Source: Rattus norvegicus
Lineage: Eukaryota; Chordata; Mammalia; Rodentia; Muridae
Reading direction: 5' to 3'
DNA length: 64,000 nt
Assembly: GCF_036323735.1 (NCBI RefSeq)
Contig: NC_086031.1
Location: 34,789,725-34,853,724 of the forward strand
This document shows positions 31,771 through 42,052 of the stretch, in pieces. Numbering within the stretch: position 1 is the stretch's first letter; each line of letters begins with the position of its first letter. The notes under the pieces are model-generated. The model searched no databases, was not told where the DNA came from, and was given only the letters and a program-made list of their open reading frames with translations. The translations under genes and the position numbers were made by a program.

Positions 31771-32630
31771 AGGACAATACCTACCCGGGGCAGGGGCATT
31801 GAAAGAACGATTATAAGGATTAGTGAAATTATCTGCTTAATACAAGATTGTTCACACCTCCCCAAAACGAAGACTCCTTTCTAAATATGTGTAACAGAGC
31901 GACAAGTAGAACATCTTAGCCCATTCTTCCTTCCTGTATCTGGATGCCATTGATTTAGCTAAATATAAAGAGAAGTTAATTGGTTCATTGTTCTGGAGAC
32001 TAGGAAGTCCAAGATAACAGGGTTGACATTTGAGGGGGCTCTTTAACCTGCATTATCACACCATGGAGGGAAGCCTAGAAAACCTGCTTTCACAGCACAG
32101 CCGTCTGTTCCCCAACACATAATCACTGCTGTTTAGTTGTTTTCTCTCAGAAACTTTGCCTCATGGACCTACAGAGACTCATAGGATAAAGGAAGATGAG
32201 GAGGTTCACCAGACTCCGTAAACTCAGGAAGTCATATGACTCATGAGGCCCCTCCCAAAGGTTATAGATAAATAGCAACGGTTGCTGAGAAGAGTGCACT
32301 CTCCAATGGAGTGTTACCTGAAAGTTGTACAGGACCCTTGAGGAATGGAGTTTATGGAAGCTGTCACCTATGTTAACGTAGCTTCCCTGTGCTGCTTTAA
32401 GTCACACTCATTGGTTCATCGAGCTAGATGTGTAGACTCATTCCTTTGGTTTGTCATCAGTGTCTTATCCAGTGTGAATCGGTGCTCGTTCACACCTCTG
32501 CAGGGAAGGTCACAGGCTGAGACTGTACAGGCACCTTGCCTTCATCTCCCACTGTGCAAAGTTTCTGCCTCTCACCTCTGCTCTGCTGAGGATGGTTCTA
32601 GTTTCTTTCTGTTATCACACACTCTGACCT
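31771..32630. other. Unannotated stretch
   Basis: The part 31950-32270 (gagaagttaattggttcattgttctgg, tcatgaggcccctcccaaagg) has the wording of an old DNA-transposon or LTR-type repeat, but I cannot name it. No coding content. Confidence 0.35.
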
Positions 32631-32631
32631 A

Positions 32632-32654
32632 ACAAACAAACAAACAAACAAACA
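32632..32654. repeat. (AAAC)n microsatellite
   Basis: About five to six AAAC units. Confidence 0.9.
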
Positions 32655-32993
32655 CAGCACAACAACAAAAGTGGGAAGGAGGAAAGGGGTTATTTGGCTT
32701 ACAATTCTAGGTCACAATCTATCATTGGAAAAAATTAGGGCGGTGACTCCAGGCAGGAACCTAGAGACAAGAAGCACGGAGAGATATTGCTTGTGGCTTG
32801 TGCTATGGCTCACTCACAGACTCATGTTTAGTAGCTTTCTACCCTAGCCAAAGACCCCCTGCCTAGAGATGCTGCTTCCCTCCTGCACCAGTTAACAATC
32901 AAGGCAATCCCCCACAGACATGGTCACCTGCCAATCAAGGCTTTCCCCTCAGATGACTCTAGTCTGTATCCAGTCGACAACTAAACCCAACTA
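32655..32993 (-). mobile_element. Rodent LTR-like interspersed repeat, inverted copy D
   Basis: On the plus strand 'ggaaaggggttatttggcttac', 'tcaaggctttcccctcagatgac' and 'ccagtcgacaactaaacc' are the reverse of the family at 15558-15912 and 2590-2950. Confidence 0.6.
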
Positions 32994-33039
32994 GTGACCA
33001 AGCCAGCTCAGTGAGTCAACAGGGTCTCAAGGGTGGGAG

Positions 33040-33470
33040 GGAGGATTGAAAAAGAAGAAAACAATTAGACAAAATTATAACTGACTCCAGCCAGTGCTGC
33101 GGCTGAAGCAGCTTTAGTTCTCTCCAGCCTGCTTTTATATCATTCTGGTCTATCCAAAACACATGGTCGGTTTTTAGATCAAAGACAACATGATCAAGCG
33201 GAGTAAACAAGAAGGTCACACAAGATAGTAATTAAGTAAAGTAGTAAGCAAAAGGATCACACAAGGTAATAACTAAGCAAAATAGTAAACAAAGCCCCAT
33301 GGTCATTGTTATTCTTATCTGAGCCTACTTCCTGTGCGAGCCTAGTGACAAATGCCAAATTCCTAGAAGTGGCACCAAAAACCCTCAACGAACTAGGACA
33401 AGAACCAAGTTCTCAAACGATGGAATTAGGAGATGCATTCTAACCATAGCACAGAGTAAGAGAAGACTTT
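33040..33470 (-). mobile_element. LTR-like element with TATA box and 41-bp internal repeats
   Basis: On the minus strand a TATA-like 'gatataaaagcagg' (around 33131-33143) is followed by plausible R-region text. Upstream of it lie two imperfect 41-bp units at 33203-33243 and 33244-33284 plus a partial third. Tandem repeats upstream of a TATA box are what retroviral U3 enhancers look like. Ends and family are uncertain. Confidence 0.5.
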
Positions 33471-34060
33471 GAACTCCCTTATGTCTTCCCAGCAAGAGAA
33501 TGAAATTTTAACTGATGTATTTTTTTTATGTCACACGTGTTTGATAGTCATAACATATCAATAAAGTTCATTCATCTTTCCTTCCATTAGATTAAGAAAA
33601 GACAAAAGAAAACATTGTCCAATTTAGTAATTAAAAAGATCCATCCAGTGGTTTTAAATGTCCACAAATTCTTTTGTGTCCCTTTCCTCAAGAGTATATA
33701 GCCTAATTATCTTCCCCTTAGGCATTCTGAACTTTGTTGTAATACGTGAATTGGAGGTTGTGATTTTCAGTTCTGGAGGTCAGGTCATACAAGGCTCAGT
33801 AGGTTCTAGCAGCAAGTTGTTCATTCACTCTCAGTCAGGTACAGCTCTGTTCTAGAGAAACAAACATATCCTGGTCAGAAACGGACTTCCAGGCAATATT
33901 TTACTTAGAAGTGATTCCCTCCAGCTCAGGAGGGTCTTCTCATACCTGTATCCCTGGCCAACATTTGGTCTATCTCCTCACAAAGGGCCTGCAGCCAAAG
34001 TCATTCAGTTAACCTGCTTTCAAACTTGACCTACAGACCCTGTGGTCTGTTCTAAGCCAG
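33471..34060. other. Unannotated stretch
   Basis: No named repeat; AT-rich to 33700. Confidence 0.4.
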
Positions 34061-34065
34061 AACTT

Positions 34066-34101
34066 TTGTTTTGTTTTGTTTTGTTTTGTTTTGTTTTGTT
34101 T
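34066..34101. repeat. (TTTTG)n microsatellite
   Basis: About seven TTTTG units. Confidence 0.95.
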
Positions 34102-34657
34102 TTATGATGAGGCAGAACCTTCAACTCCACAGAGTTCAACCCTGTGAAATCAGAAGGCCTGTCCAGCACTCCTGGGCTCCTAACTCCTTTGCTTCTTCTG
34201 AAGGGTTCAGTCCTGGGCTGCTGAGGTCTGGTCTGGTGCAGGAGAGCATGCCTACCCCTCCCCCTGCTGTGACACCCTCCTTCCATCTTCTTTCCTGCTT
34301 TATTTGCAACCCCACTTTTCTTTGCTCCAGTGGCTTCATAACACTTGCCTCCGTGTTTTCATCATGGTAAGTCCTTGAAGAGATTAAACACCCTCAGGTC
34401 AAACAGGACCCTTGCCTTTCCCTTCGTTATTGGTACTGTGTTTTAAGACATAAGCTGTGACTGAACGGTTGGGAAGCTAGCTGAGCTGCCCATTGATTCG
34501 CTTTCCTCCTCTGCTCTTCAGTTTTATTTTTGTTTACCTCATAGATGGTTATAGAAATTTTAACTGTTTAATCGAAGTGGAAATTGACGTATAACATTAT
34601 AAATGTAACATTTAAGATACATACACTTGTCACATATAGTAATCTATATGATAACGA

Positions 34658-34658
<1 letters not shown>
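34102..34658. other. Unannotated stretch
   Basis: Opposing frames of 99 (plus) and 88 (minus) residues overlap each other and have no domain. No repeat recognised. Confidence 0.4.

Positions 34659-34659
<1 letters not shown>

Positions 34660-34690
<31 letters not shown>
34660..34690. repeat. (CA)15 microsatellite
   Basis: Perfect CA, 30-31 bases. Confidence 0.95.
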
Positions 34691-34692
<2 letters not shown>

Positions 34693-34889
34693 TTGGTGTA
34701 TTTGGAAATAAGCATATGCCCATACAGCCATGAAACCACCTTCATTGTCAATGCTGTAAACGTTTTCACCACTTCCAAGAGTCTCCTCCCACATGGAAGG
34801 GTTCTTTGAAATTAGCATGACGGGCAATATGTACTTAATTTTTCTCCCATCCAATAAAAGACAACAACAACAAAAAAGGAAAGGTACTA

Positions 34890-35050
34890 GGGACCTGGAA
34901 AGATGGCTCAGCACATAAATCTGCTTGTCATGGAGCCTGTCAACTAGAGTATGATCTCAAGAACCCATATGGTGGAAAGGGAGACTAAGCCTGCAAGCTT
35001 TCTCTCAAACCCCGGCATAAGTGCTGGGGGCATATACACATAGAGTTTGT
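34890..35050 (+). mobile_element. B3-type SINE
   Basis: Head 'gggacctggaaagatggctcagc' and the body through 'cataagtgctgggggc', ending at the GTCT microsatellite. Confidence 0.65.
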
Positions 35051-35150
35051 CTGTCTGTCTGTCTGTCTGTCTATCATCTATCTATTATCTATCACCTAGC
35101 TAGTATCTATCTATTAATCCATCATCTATTATCTATCTATCCATCTCTTC
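35048..35150. repeat. (GTCT)n(ATCT)n microsatellite
   Basis: Perfect GTCT units at the left, degenerate TATC/ATCT units to the right. Confidence 0.93.
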
Positions 35151-35244
35151 CCCCTCTCTCCCTCTAATATTCATTCACAATTAAGTAAAATATGAAATGA
35201 AATATCAAATGTCCTTTTTTGAATAACTAAAATTTTTAAAGGAG

Positions 35245-35440
35245 GGGCTGGAGCAACAGCTCCGAAGTTAGGAGCATTTGCTGCTCTTCCAGAGGACTGA
35301 GATTTGTTTTACAGAACACATGCAGTGTCTTACAGACAACTGTAACTCCAGTCCCAAAGATCTGATGGCACAAGCACACACATGTGGTACCTGGACAATC
35401 GCATAGGTAAAACACTCAAATACATTTAAAAAATTAAAGT
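35245..35440 (+). mobile_element. B3A/B2-type SINE
   Basis: Head 'gaggggctggagcaacagctcc', 'gctcttccagaggactgag' and an A-rich tail 'acatttaaaaaattaaag'. Confidence 0.75.
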
Positions 35441-35449
35441 TAACAGGCC

Positions 35450-35720
35450 TCAAAGACAACAATAACTGAAGAAGTGTCAACAAAAGATGGTAAAGGATTT
35501 TGGAGTCAGGTAGAAGAAGGGAAGCTTGTGGAGCAGAAGCAGCCCTAGCAGAGGACCTACAAAGGAAGAGCTAATAGCAGCCTTAATTTTCCTAAACACT
35601 CTTGAGATAACCCAGCGACTTTGAGGATGAAATTTCACAGAGACATAAAATATGTTCTAAGACTCTCTGGAGAAAAAGAACAATGAGGATAACTCATGAG
35701 CAGATAGTTCATGAATAGGT
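35450..35720. other. Unannotated stretch
   Basis: Unique sequence; nothing recognised. Confidence 0.4.
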
Positions 35721-35725
35721 GGGTA

Positions 35726-35751
35726 TGATAGGTAGATGATAGGTAGGTAGG

Positions 35752-35792
<41 letters not shown>

Positions 35793-35810
35793 CAATAGAT
35801 AGATAGGTGA
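35726..35810. repeat. (GATA)n microsatellite with GGTA start
   Basis: Begins with (GGTA)-type units and becomes perfect GATA at about 35753-35790. Confidence 0.95.
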
Positions 35811-36300
35811 TAGCAGATAAATAGATGATATATAACAGGTGGAGAGGGGGAGAGAGAGAGAAATGGAGAGGGAGACAGGGGGCTAGATAATAGGTAATAG
35901 GTGGAGGAGGGGACAGACACCTGTCTAGGTGAGAGAATTCACTATGGGATCTGGTTCACACACATGAAATGTGGGAAGTCATGTGGGCACAGAATAGGAA
36001 GCAAGAACATCCAAGAACAGGACAAGATGATGTCTCTCCTGCAGTGTTAGTGCAGATCTGCCCTTGCTCTACACTTTGTTTATGTAGTCCCTCAGCAGAT
36101 CCGATGCCTATTCTGTACCACACTTACTCAGAGCGAAGGGTGTAGGACGGCTAGGTCTTCAAAGAAAACGTGGGACTGACTCATGGCATAGAAAGAGAGT
36201 GTTAGAGAATGCTACTGAAAGTAAAGGGAAAAAATGACACACTGAACCAAGGAATTCAAGAGGCTGAGTTATTTCCACTAAAATTAAGAAGCTTGATGAA
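35811..36300. other. Unannotated stretch
   Basis: Purine-rich to about 35930, then unique sequence; no element recognised. Confidence 0.4.
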
Positions 36301-36420
36301 GGTGCTGGGCGCAGTAATACATGCCTTCAACTGAAGCATTTGGGAGGCAGAGGCAGGCAGGTCTATGTGAGTTCCCAGTCAGCCAGGGCTACATAGTAAG
36401 ACCCCTGTCACTGGAGACAG
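36301..36420 (+). mobile_element. B1/PB1-type SINE
   Basis: 'ggtgctgggcgcagtaatacatgcc', 'gggaggcagaggcaggcagg', 'cagccagggctacatagtaagacc' follow the B1 consensus. The A-rich tail is replaced by a G/GA/GATA microsatellite. Confidence 0.9.
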
Positions 36421-36490
36421 AGGGGGGGGGAGGGAGAGAGAGAGATAGATAGATAGATAGATAGATAGATATGGATGGACGGATGGACGG
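36421..36490. repeat. (G)n(GA)n(GATA)n(GGAC)n compound microsatellite
   Basis: Lies at the B1 3' end, where a poly-A tail would be expected. Confidence 0.9.
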
Positions 36491-36519
36491 CAGGCAGACA
36501 CATGTACACAGGAAAGCTG

Positions 36520-36980
36520 GTATCAGGTAGCCTGGGCTCTCAGATGGAGAAACTGCCCCACCCCAGAAGCTCAGGATGTTTATTATATCCAGTTGAACAG
36601 GGAGGGAGGATCAGTCAAACAGTGAACAGGGAGGTGGGGCTATGAGAGTACGGCACATTTATTGTACACTGTTGAACAGCAAGGCAGGATTATTCCATAT
36701 GCCTGAACCAGGAGGAAGTGTTATAGAATCTCAGCATGTTTATTATCCATAGAATGCTCATTATATATAGTTGAACAGGACAGTGGGATTATTCCATACA
36801 CCTGAATAAGGAGATGGGGTCATTACATAGAGCTAAGCAAGGGGGCAGCAATATTACAGACATCTGAACACTCAGACAGGATTATTATATACATCTGCCC
36901 ACATAGACAGGATTATTATATATATCTGACCACATAGACAGGATTATTATATACATCTGAACATGCAGACAGGTTGAGCC
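36520..36980. repeat. Degenerate minisatellite-like array
   Basis: A motif like 'gaacagggaggcaggattattccatatacct' recurs with variation. The clearest part, 36860-36973, holds about 3.5 units of 32-33 bp around 'acatctgaaca..cagacaggattattatat'. It could be an isolated minisatellite or an internally repeated LTR; I cannot tell. Confidence 0.7.
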
Positions 36981-37299
36981 AATCTCATTACGGACAGTAT
37001 CTGGAGTAGTCTTCAAGATGTTTTACCTGGGGGCAGAGAAGAAGCTAAAATGGACATTTTCTGCACACGCTGTTAGTGTTCACACTCTGTCCCAAGGAAG
37101 GCTTTTCCATCCCTCTGAGCCTCACCCAGGGAAGGCTCTGCTATTCTGTGGGATCCAGGTCCTTGGCCTGACTGTGCCCATGTGAACAACACAGATTCAC
37201 TCAGGACATCCACTTGTTCCTTCCAGTGAGTGGAAACATTGCACATAATAGCTATTGGCCTAACCAACAATTTCATTAGAATAGTACTGAGATAAGAAG
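36981..37299. other. Unannotated unique stretch
   Basis: Pre-insertion sequence of the following L1; no repeat recognised. Confidence 0.4.
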
Positions 37300-37308
37300 A
37301 AAATGAGG
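37300..37308. repeat. Left target-site duplication of L1
   Basis: aaaatgagg matches 39947-39955 immediately after the L1 A-rich tail. The leading A's are ambiguous with the tail. Confidence 0.7.
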
Positions 37309-37337
37309 CTTGTCTAGTCCCTGATTTTAGTGGGATT
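37309..37337 (-). mobile_element. Inverted L1 segment (twin-priming product)
   Basis: The reverse complement of these 29 bases (aatcccac...gactagacaag) is the L1 text lying just upstream of 'tgcccactctc' in other copies; the equivalent at 55676-55704 matches apart from two bases. About two bases are missing at the junction. This is the standard signature of L1 5' inversion. Confidence 0.9.
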
Positions 37338-39179
37338 TGCCCACTCTCTCCCTACTTATTCAATATAGTTCTTGAAGTTCTAGCCAGAGCAATCACACAA
37401 CAAAAGGAGGTCAAGGGGATACAGATCGGAAAAGAAGAAGTCAAAATATCACTATTTGCAGATGATATGATAGTATATTTAAGTGATCCCAAAAGTTCCA
37501 CCAGAGAACTACTAAAGCTGATAAACAACTTCAGCAAAGTGGCTGGGTATAAAATTAACTCAAAGAAATCAGTAGCCTTCCTCTACACAAAAGAGAAACA
37601 AGCCGAGAAAGAAATTAGGGAAACGACACCCTTCATAATAGACCCAAATAATATAAAGTACCTCGGTGTGACTTTAACCAAGCAAGTAAAAGATCTGTAC
37701 AATAAGAACTTCAAGACTCTGAAGAAAGAAATTGAAGAAGATCTCAGAAGATGGAAAGATCTCCCATGCTCATGAATTGGTAGGATTAATATAGTAAAAA
37801 TGGCCATTTTACCAAAGGCGATCTTCAGATTCAATGCAATCTCCATCAAAATACCAATCGATTTCTTCAAAGAGTTAGACAGAACAATTTGCAAATTCAT
37901 CTGGAATAACAAAAAACTCAGGATAGCTAAAACTATCCTCAACAATAAAAGGACTTCAGGGGGAATCACTATCCCTGAACTCAAGCAGTATTACAGAGCA
38001 ATAGTGATAAAAACTGAATGGGGGTACAGAGACAGACAAATCGACCAATGGAACAGAATTGAAGACCCAGAAATGAACCCACACACCTATGGTCACTTGA
38101 TTTTTGACAAAGGAGCCAAAACCATCCAATGGAAAAAAGATAGCATTTTCAGCAAATGGTGCTGGTTCAACTGGAGGGCAACATGTAGAAGAATGCAGAT
38201 TGATTCATGCTTATCACCCTGTACAAAGCTTAAGTCCAAGTGGATCAAGGACCTCCACATCAAACCAGATACACTCAAACTAATAGAAGAAAAACTGGGG
38301 AAGCATCTCGAACACATGGGCACTGGAAAAAATTTCCTGAACAAAACACCAATGGCTTATGCTCTAAGATCAAGAATCGACAAATGGGATCTCATAAAAC
38401 TGCAAAGCTTCTGTAAGGCAAAGGACACTGTGGTTAGGACAAAACAGAAACCAACAGATTGGGAAAAGATCTTTACCAATCCTACAACAGATCGAGGCCT
38501 TATATCCAAAATATACAAAGAACTCAAGAAGTTAGACCGCAGGGAGACAAATAACCCTATTAAAAAATGGGGTTCAGAGCTAAACAAAGAATTCACAGCT
38601 GAGGAATGCCGAATGGCTGAGAAACACCTAAAGAAATGTTCAACATCTTTAGTCATAAGGGAAATGCTAATCAAAACAACCCTGAGATTTCACCTCACAC
38701 CAGTGAGAATGGCTAAGATCAAAAACTCAGGTGACAGCAAATGCTGGTGAGGATGTGGAGAAAGAGGAACATTCCTCCATTGTTGGTGGGATTGCAGACT
38801 GGTACAACCATTCTGGAAATCAGTCTGGAGGTTCCTCAGAAAATTGGACATTGAACTGCCTGAGGATCCAGCTATACCTCTCTTGGACATATACCCAAAA
38901 GATGCCCCAACATATAACAAAGACACATGCTCCACTATGTTCATAGCAGCCTTATTTATAATAGCCAGAAGCTGGAAAGAACCCAGATGCCCTTCAACAG
39001 AGGAATGGATATAGAAAATGTGGTACATCTGCACAATGGAATATTACTCAGCTATCAAAAACAATGCCTTTATGATATTCATAGGCAAATGGTTGGAACT
39101 GGAAAATATCATCCTGAGTGAGGTAACCCAATCACAGAAAAACACACATGGTATGCACTCATTGATAAGTGGATATTAG
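37338..39179 (+). pseudogene. L1 ORF2 3' part with three nonsense changes
   Basis: One reading frame continues from the truncation to the ORF2 stop TAG at 39177-39179. It is broken by TGA at 37773-37775, TGA at 38748-38750 and TAG at 39012-39014. Compared with the other copies, each is a C-to-T change, the first two at CpG (CGA to TGA). The RT core motif Phe-Ala-Asp-Asp is intact at 37455-37466. ORF2p normally provides endonuclease and reverse transcriptase; this copy lacks the first and is dead. Confidence 0.9.
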
Positions 39180-39892
39180 CCCAAATGCTTGAATTACCCT
39201 AGATGCCTAGAACACATGAAACTCAAGATGGATGATCAAAATGTGAATGCTTCACTCCTTCTTTAAAAGGGGAACAAGAATACCCTTGGCAGGGAATAGG
39301 GAGGCAAAGATTAAAACAGAGACAGAAAGAACACCCATTCAGAGCCTGCCCCACATGTGGCCCATACATATACAGCCACCCAATTAGACAAGATGGATGA
39401 AGCAAAGAAGTGCAGACCGACAGGAGCCGGATGTAGATCTCTCCTGAGAGACACAGCCAGAATATAGCAAATACAGAGGCGAATGCCAGCAGCAAACCAC
39501 TGAACTGAGAACAGGATCCCCGTTGAAGGAATCAGAGAAAGAACTGGAAGAGCTTGAAGGGGTTCGAGAAACCATATGAACAACAATGCCAAGCAACCAG
39601 AGCTTCCAGGGACTAAGCCACTACCTAAAGACTATACATGGACTGACCCTGGACTCTGACCTCATAGGTAGCAATGAATATCCTAGTAAGAGCACCAGTG
39701 GAAGGGGAAGCCCTGGGTCCTGCTAAAACGGAACCCCCAGTGAACGTGATTGTTGGGGGGAGGGCGGCAATGGGGGGAGGATGGGGAGGGGAACACCCAT
39801 AAAGAAAGGGAGGGGTTAGGGTGATGTTGGCCCGGAAACTGGGAAAGGGAATAACACTCGAAATGTAAATAAGAAATACTCAAGTTAATAAA

Positions 39893-39946
39893 AGAAAAAG
39901 AAAAGAAAAGGAAAGAAAAGAAAAGAAAAGAAAAGAAAAAAAGAAT
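39893..39946. repeat. L1 A-rich tail with (AAAAG)n
   Basis: The tail follows 'aagttaataaaag' and consists of AAAAG/AAAG units. Confidence 0.9.
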
Positions 39947-40037
39947 AAAATGAGGGAAGGGGGAGTAATGTACCATGTATGAAGTAAGAGGTTGGTGAAC
40001 ACTGTTAGAACTACAACAAACCAAACTAATACATTAA

Positions 40038-40330
40038 GGCTAGGGAGATGGCTCATTGCTTAAAGCACTTGTCACACTAGTATGAGGAACTGACTTCAAA
40101 TCCCACCAAGTCACACAAACTTGGGCACAATAGCATGCTTTTGCAATTGCAATGCTTCTTTGGAAAGGGAGGGAATGGAGATAGAACCCCCAGAAGCTTG
40201 TAGTACAGCTAGCCTGACACGTACAACAGCAAACAACCAGAGATCCTGACTCAAGAAAGGTGCAACTCCAGGACTGTGAGCTAAGATTGTCCTCTGACCT
40301 CTCGGCACACGTCCTCTGGGTGTGGCCACA
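40038..40330 (+). mobile_element. B3-type SINE
   Basis: Head 'aaggctagggagatggctcattgc', B-box-like 'gacttcaaatcccacc', and body through 'gattgtcctctgacctctcgg', ending in the CA run. Confidence 0.8.
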
Positions 40331-40332
40331 TT

Positions 40333-40452
<120 letters not shown>

Positions 40453-41197
40453 CACCTTATTTTTAATATGCACAAAGCAGCTCAATGGCTGGGCCACTCC
40501 CCAATTTCCATGTTGTCAATGCCTCCCTTCCAATATTCCTGAATTATTATTTACTAAAATCTGTGTTTCATCTCTGCTCTCCCAGAGCTAATCAGGGGAC
40601 TGGCTCCTGGGGCCACTCTTACCCGGATTCTTACATGACTGTATGCTTTCTCTTCTGAATCTCTCAAGCTTGACGTTTCTGTTTCTCCATCATGGAGATT
40701 CTAAAAACTCTTCCTCCTTCATGGTCCCTTTGCCTAGGAAATCTGAAGTCCCAACTCTGACTCTCTGTCCAGCCATTGGCCACCAGCACCTTGACTTACC
40801 AATTAGGGCCAACTGGAGGCAGGGCCCCTCAGCGTCTTACAGGCAACTATGCAGTTTCCCGTGTGATTCTGGGAGCCAAATGAACACAAATAGTATTAGA
40901 ACCAATCCACAACACACAGCTATTCATGTAACAAAAATGTTTTTATGACCATTTTAAAATAAAAATCAAATTTCCTGGTTTCTTTTGAAAACAAGAGGAA
41001 ATTGCACTGCCGGGCCTGTGCTCTGGAAAGGAACAGTCTGAGGACTGAGCGTGGACACACAACCTTCTGTTCACCTTAAGCCCCACCATTCCCATGACAG
41101 CCAATTAGCTGTTCAGACTCTTAATGGTCTAATTTGAAGCCTGTGGTATGTAGTGCATGAGAACATACCTGGAAAATTACACAAGAAGAAAGAGAAG
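40453..41197. other. Unannotated unique stretch
   Basis: No repeat recognised. The plus-strand 101-residue frame at 40643-40948 has no recognisable domain. Confidence 0.4.
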
Positions 41198-41395
41198 GTG
41201 CTAGAGAGATGGCCCAGTGGCTAAGAGCAAATGCTGTCCCTGCAGAGGACCCTAGTTCTGTTTCAAACTCCTGTATCTGCCTGCTCACAACCTCAGGTCC
41301 AGGGTGTCTGACGATACTTTGGCCCCTGCAGACACTACCTTCATGCGTACAAACATGTGCATGCGTGTGCACATACACACAAAGGTGGGTGACAG
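41198..41395 (+). mobile_element. B3A-type SINE
   Basis: Head 'ggtgctagagagatggcccagtggc', 'gctgtccctgcagaggacc', 'cctgcagacactacc', and a CA-rich end. Confidence 0.8.
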
Positions 41396-41624
41396 GGGGT
41401 GGGTAAAACGAGTCATTGGCAGCCAAAGCAGCTAGTATTAGTTCTGTAATGAGCCTTTAGCTAGGCAATGTTGTCCCTAGTGACTGAGGGAGGTGGGGAT
41501 GAAATGCTTAGCATTTGCTCACATTGACTGCTGCCTCTTCTACAAGTCTACTCTTCTACAAGGATTTGCCCACTGGCCTCATTAACCAATGGTCAGCTGT
41601 ATCAAGATACCCCTGGGGGTTGGG

Positions 41625-41832
41625 GTGAGATAACTTAGTCCATCAGACTGGATCTGAGTTCAATCTCCAGTTCCCTCGTTTAAGAAAAGCTGAATGTGTT
41701 GGGTGGTAGGGAACAAGGTGGCATTTGGTAATTCTTGAGCTAGAGAGCTGAGACAGCTAGATCTCTGAATAGGAGAGCCAGTCTAGCCTATTGGATGAGC
41801 TCAGGACAAAGGAGGAAGCCTGTCTTAATACA
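41625..41832 (+). mobile_element. B3-type SINE
   Basis: 'gttggggtgagataacttag', 'gatctgagttcaatctccag', and the body with 'agagagctgagacagctag' and a terminal 'gaagcctgtcttaatac'. Confidence 0.6.
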
Positions 41833-41837
41833 AAGGT

Positions 41838-42006
41838 GGGAGCTAGAGAGATAGCCCAACAGTTAGGAGGGCATGCTCTCCTTGTAGAAGACAACAGTTC
41901 AGTTCCCAACGCTCATAACCATCTGTAACTCCAGCCCCAGGGGTTCTGACACCCTCTTCTGGATTTCCCAGACACTTGCATTCATACCTGAGTGAGCACG
42001 AGTGTT

Positions 42007-42050
<44 letters not shown>
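41838..42050 (+). mobile_element. B3A/B2-type SINE with (CA)n tail
   Basis: Head 'gggagctagagagatagcccaac', 'ttgtagaagacaacagttc', 'ctgacaccctcttctgg', and (CA)20 at 42010-42049. Confidence 0.85.

Positions 42051-42052
<2 letters not shown>

Larger units (their letters stand above)
37309..39946 (+). mobile_element. Young 5'-truncated L1 with 5' inversion
   Basis: About 2.6 kb of L1: an inverted 29-bp piece (37309-37337), then collinear ORF2 from 'tgcccactctctccc' at 37338 through the C-terminus, a 3' UTR with G-rich text (ggggggagggcggcaatgggg near 39754), and an A-rich tail with (AAAAG)n at 39893-39940. It is far less diverged than the 5.1-kb copy. Truncation removes the 5' UTR, ORF1, endonuclease and the front of RT. 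Confidence 0.95.

Noticed and set aside
37800..38750. 316-residue plus-strand frame
   Set aside because: It is an L1 ORF2 segment between two nonsense changes, not an independent gene.
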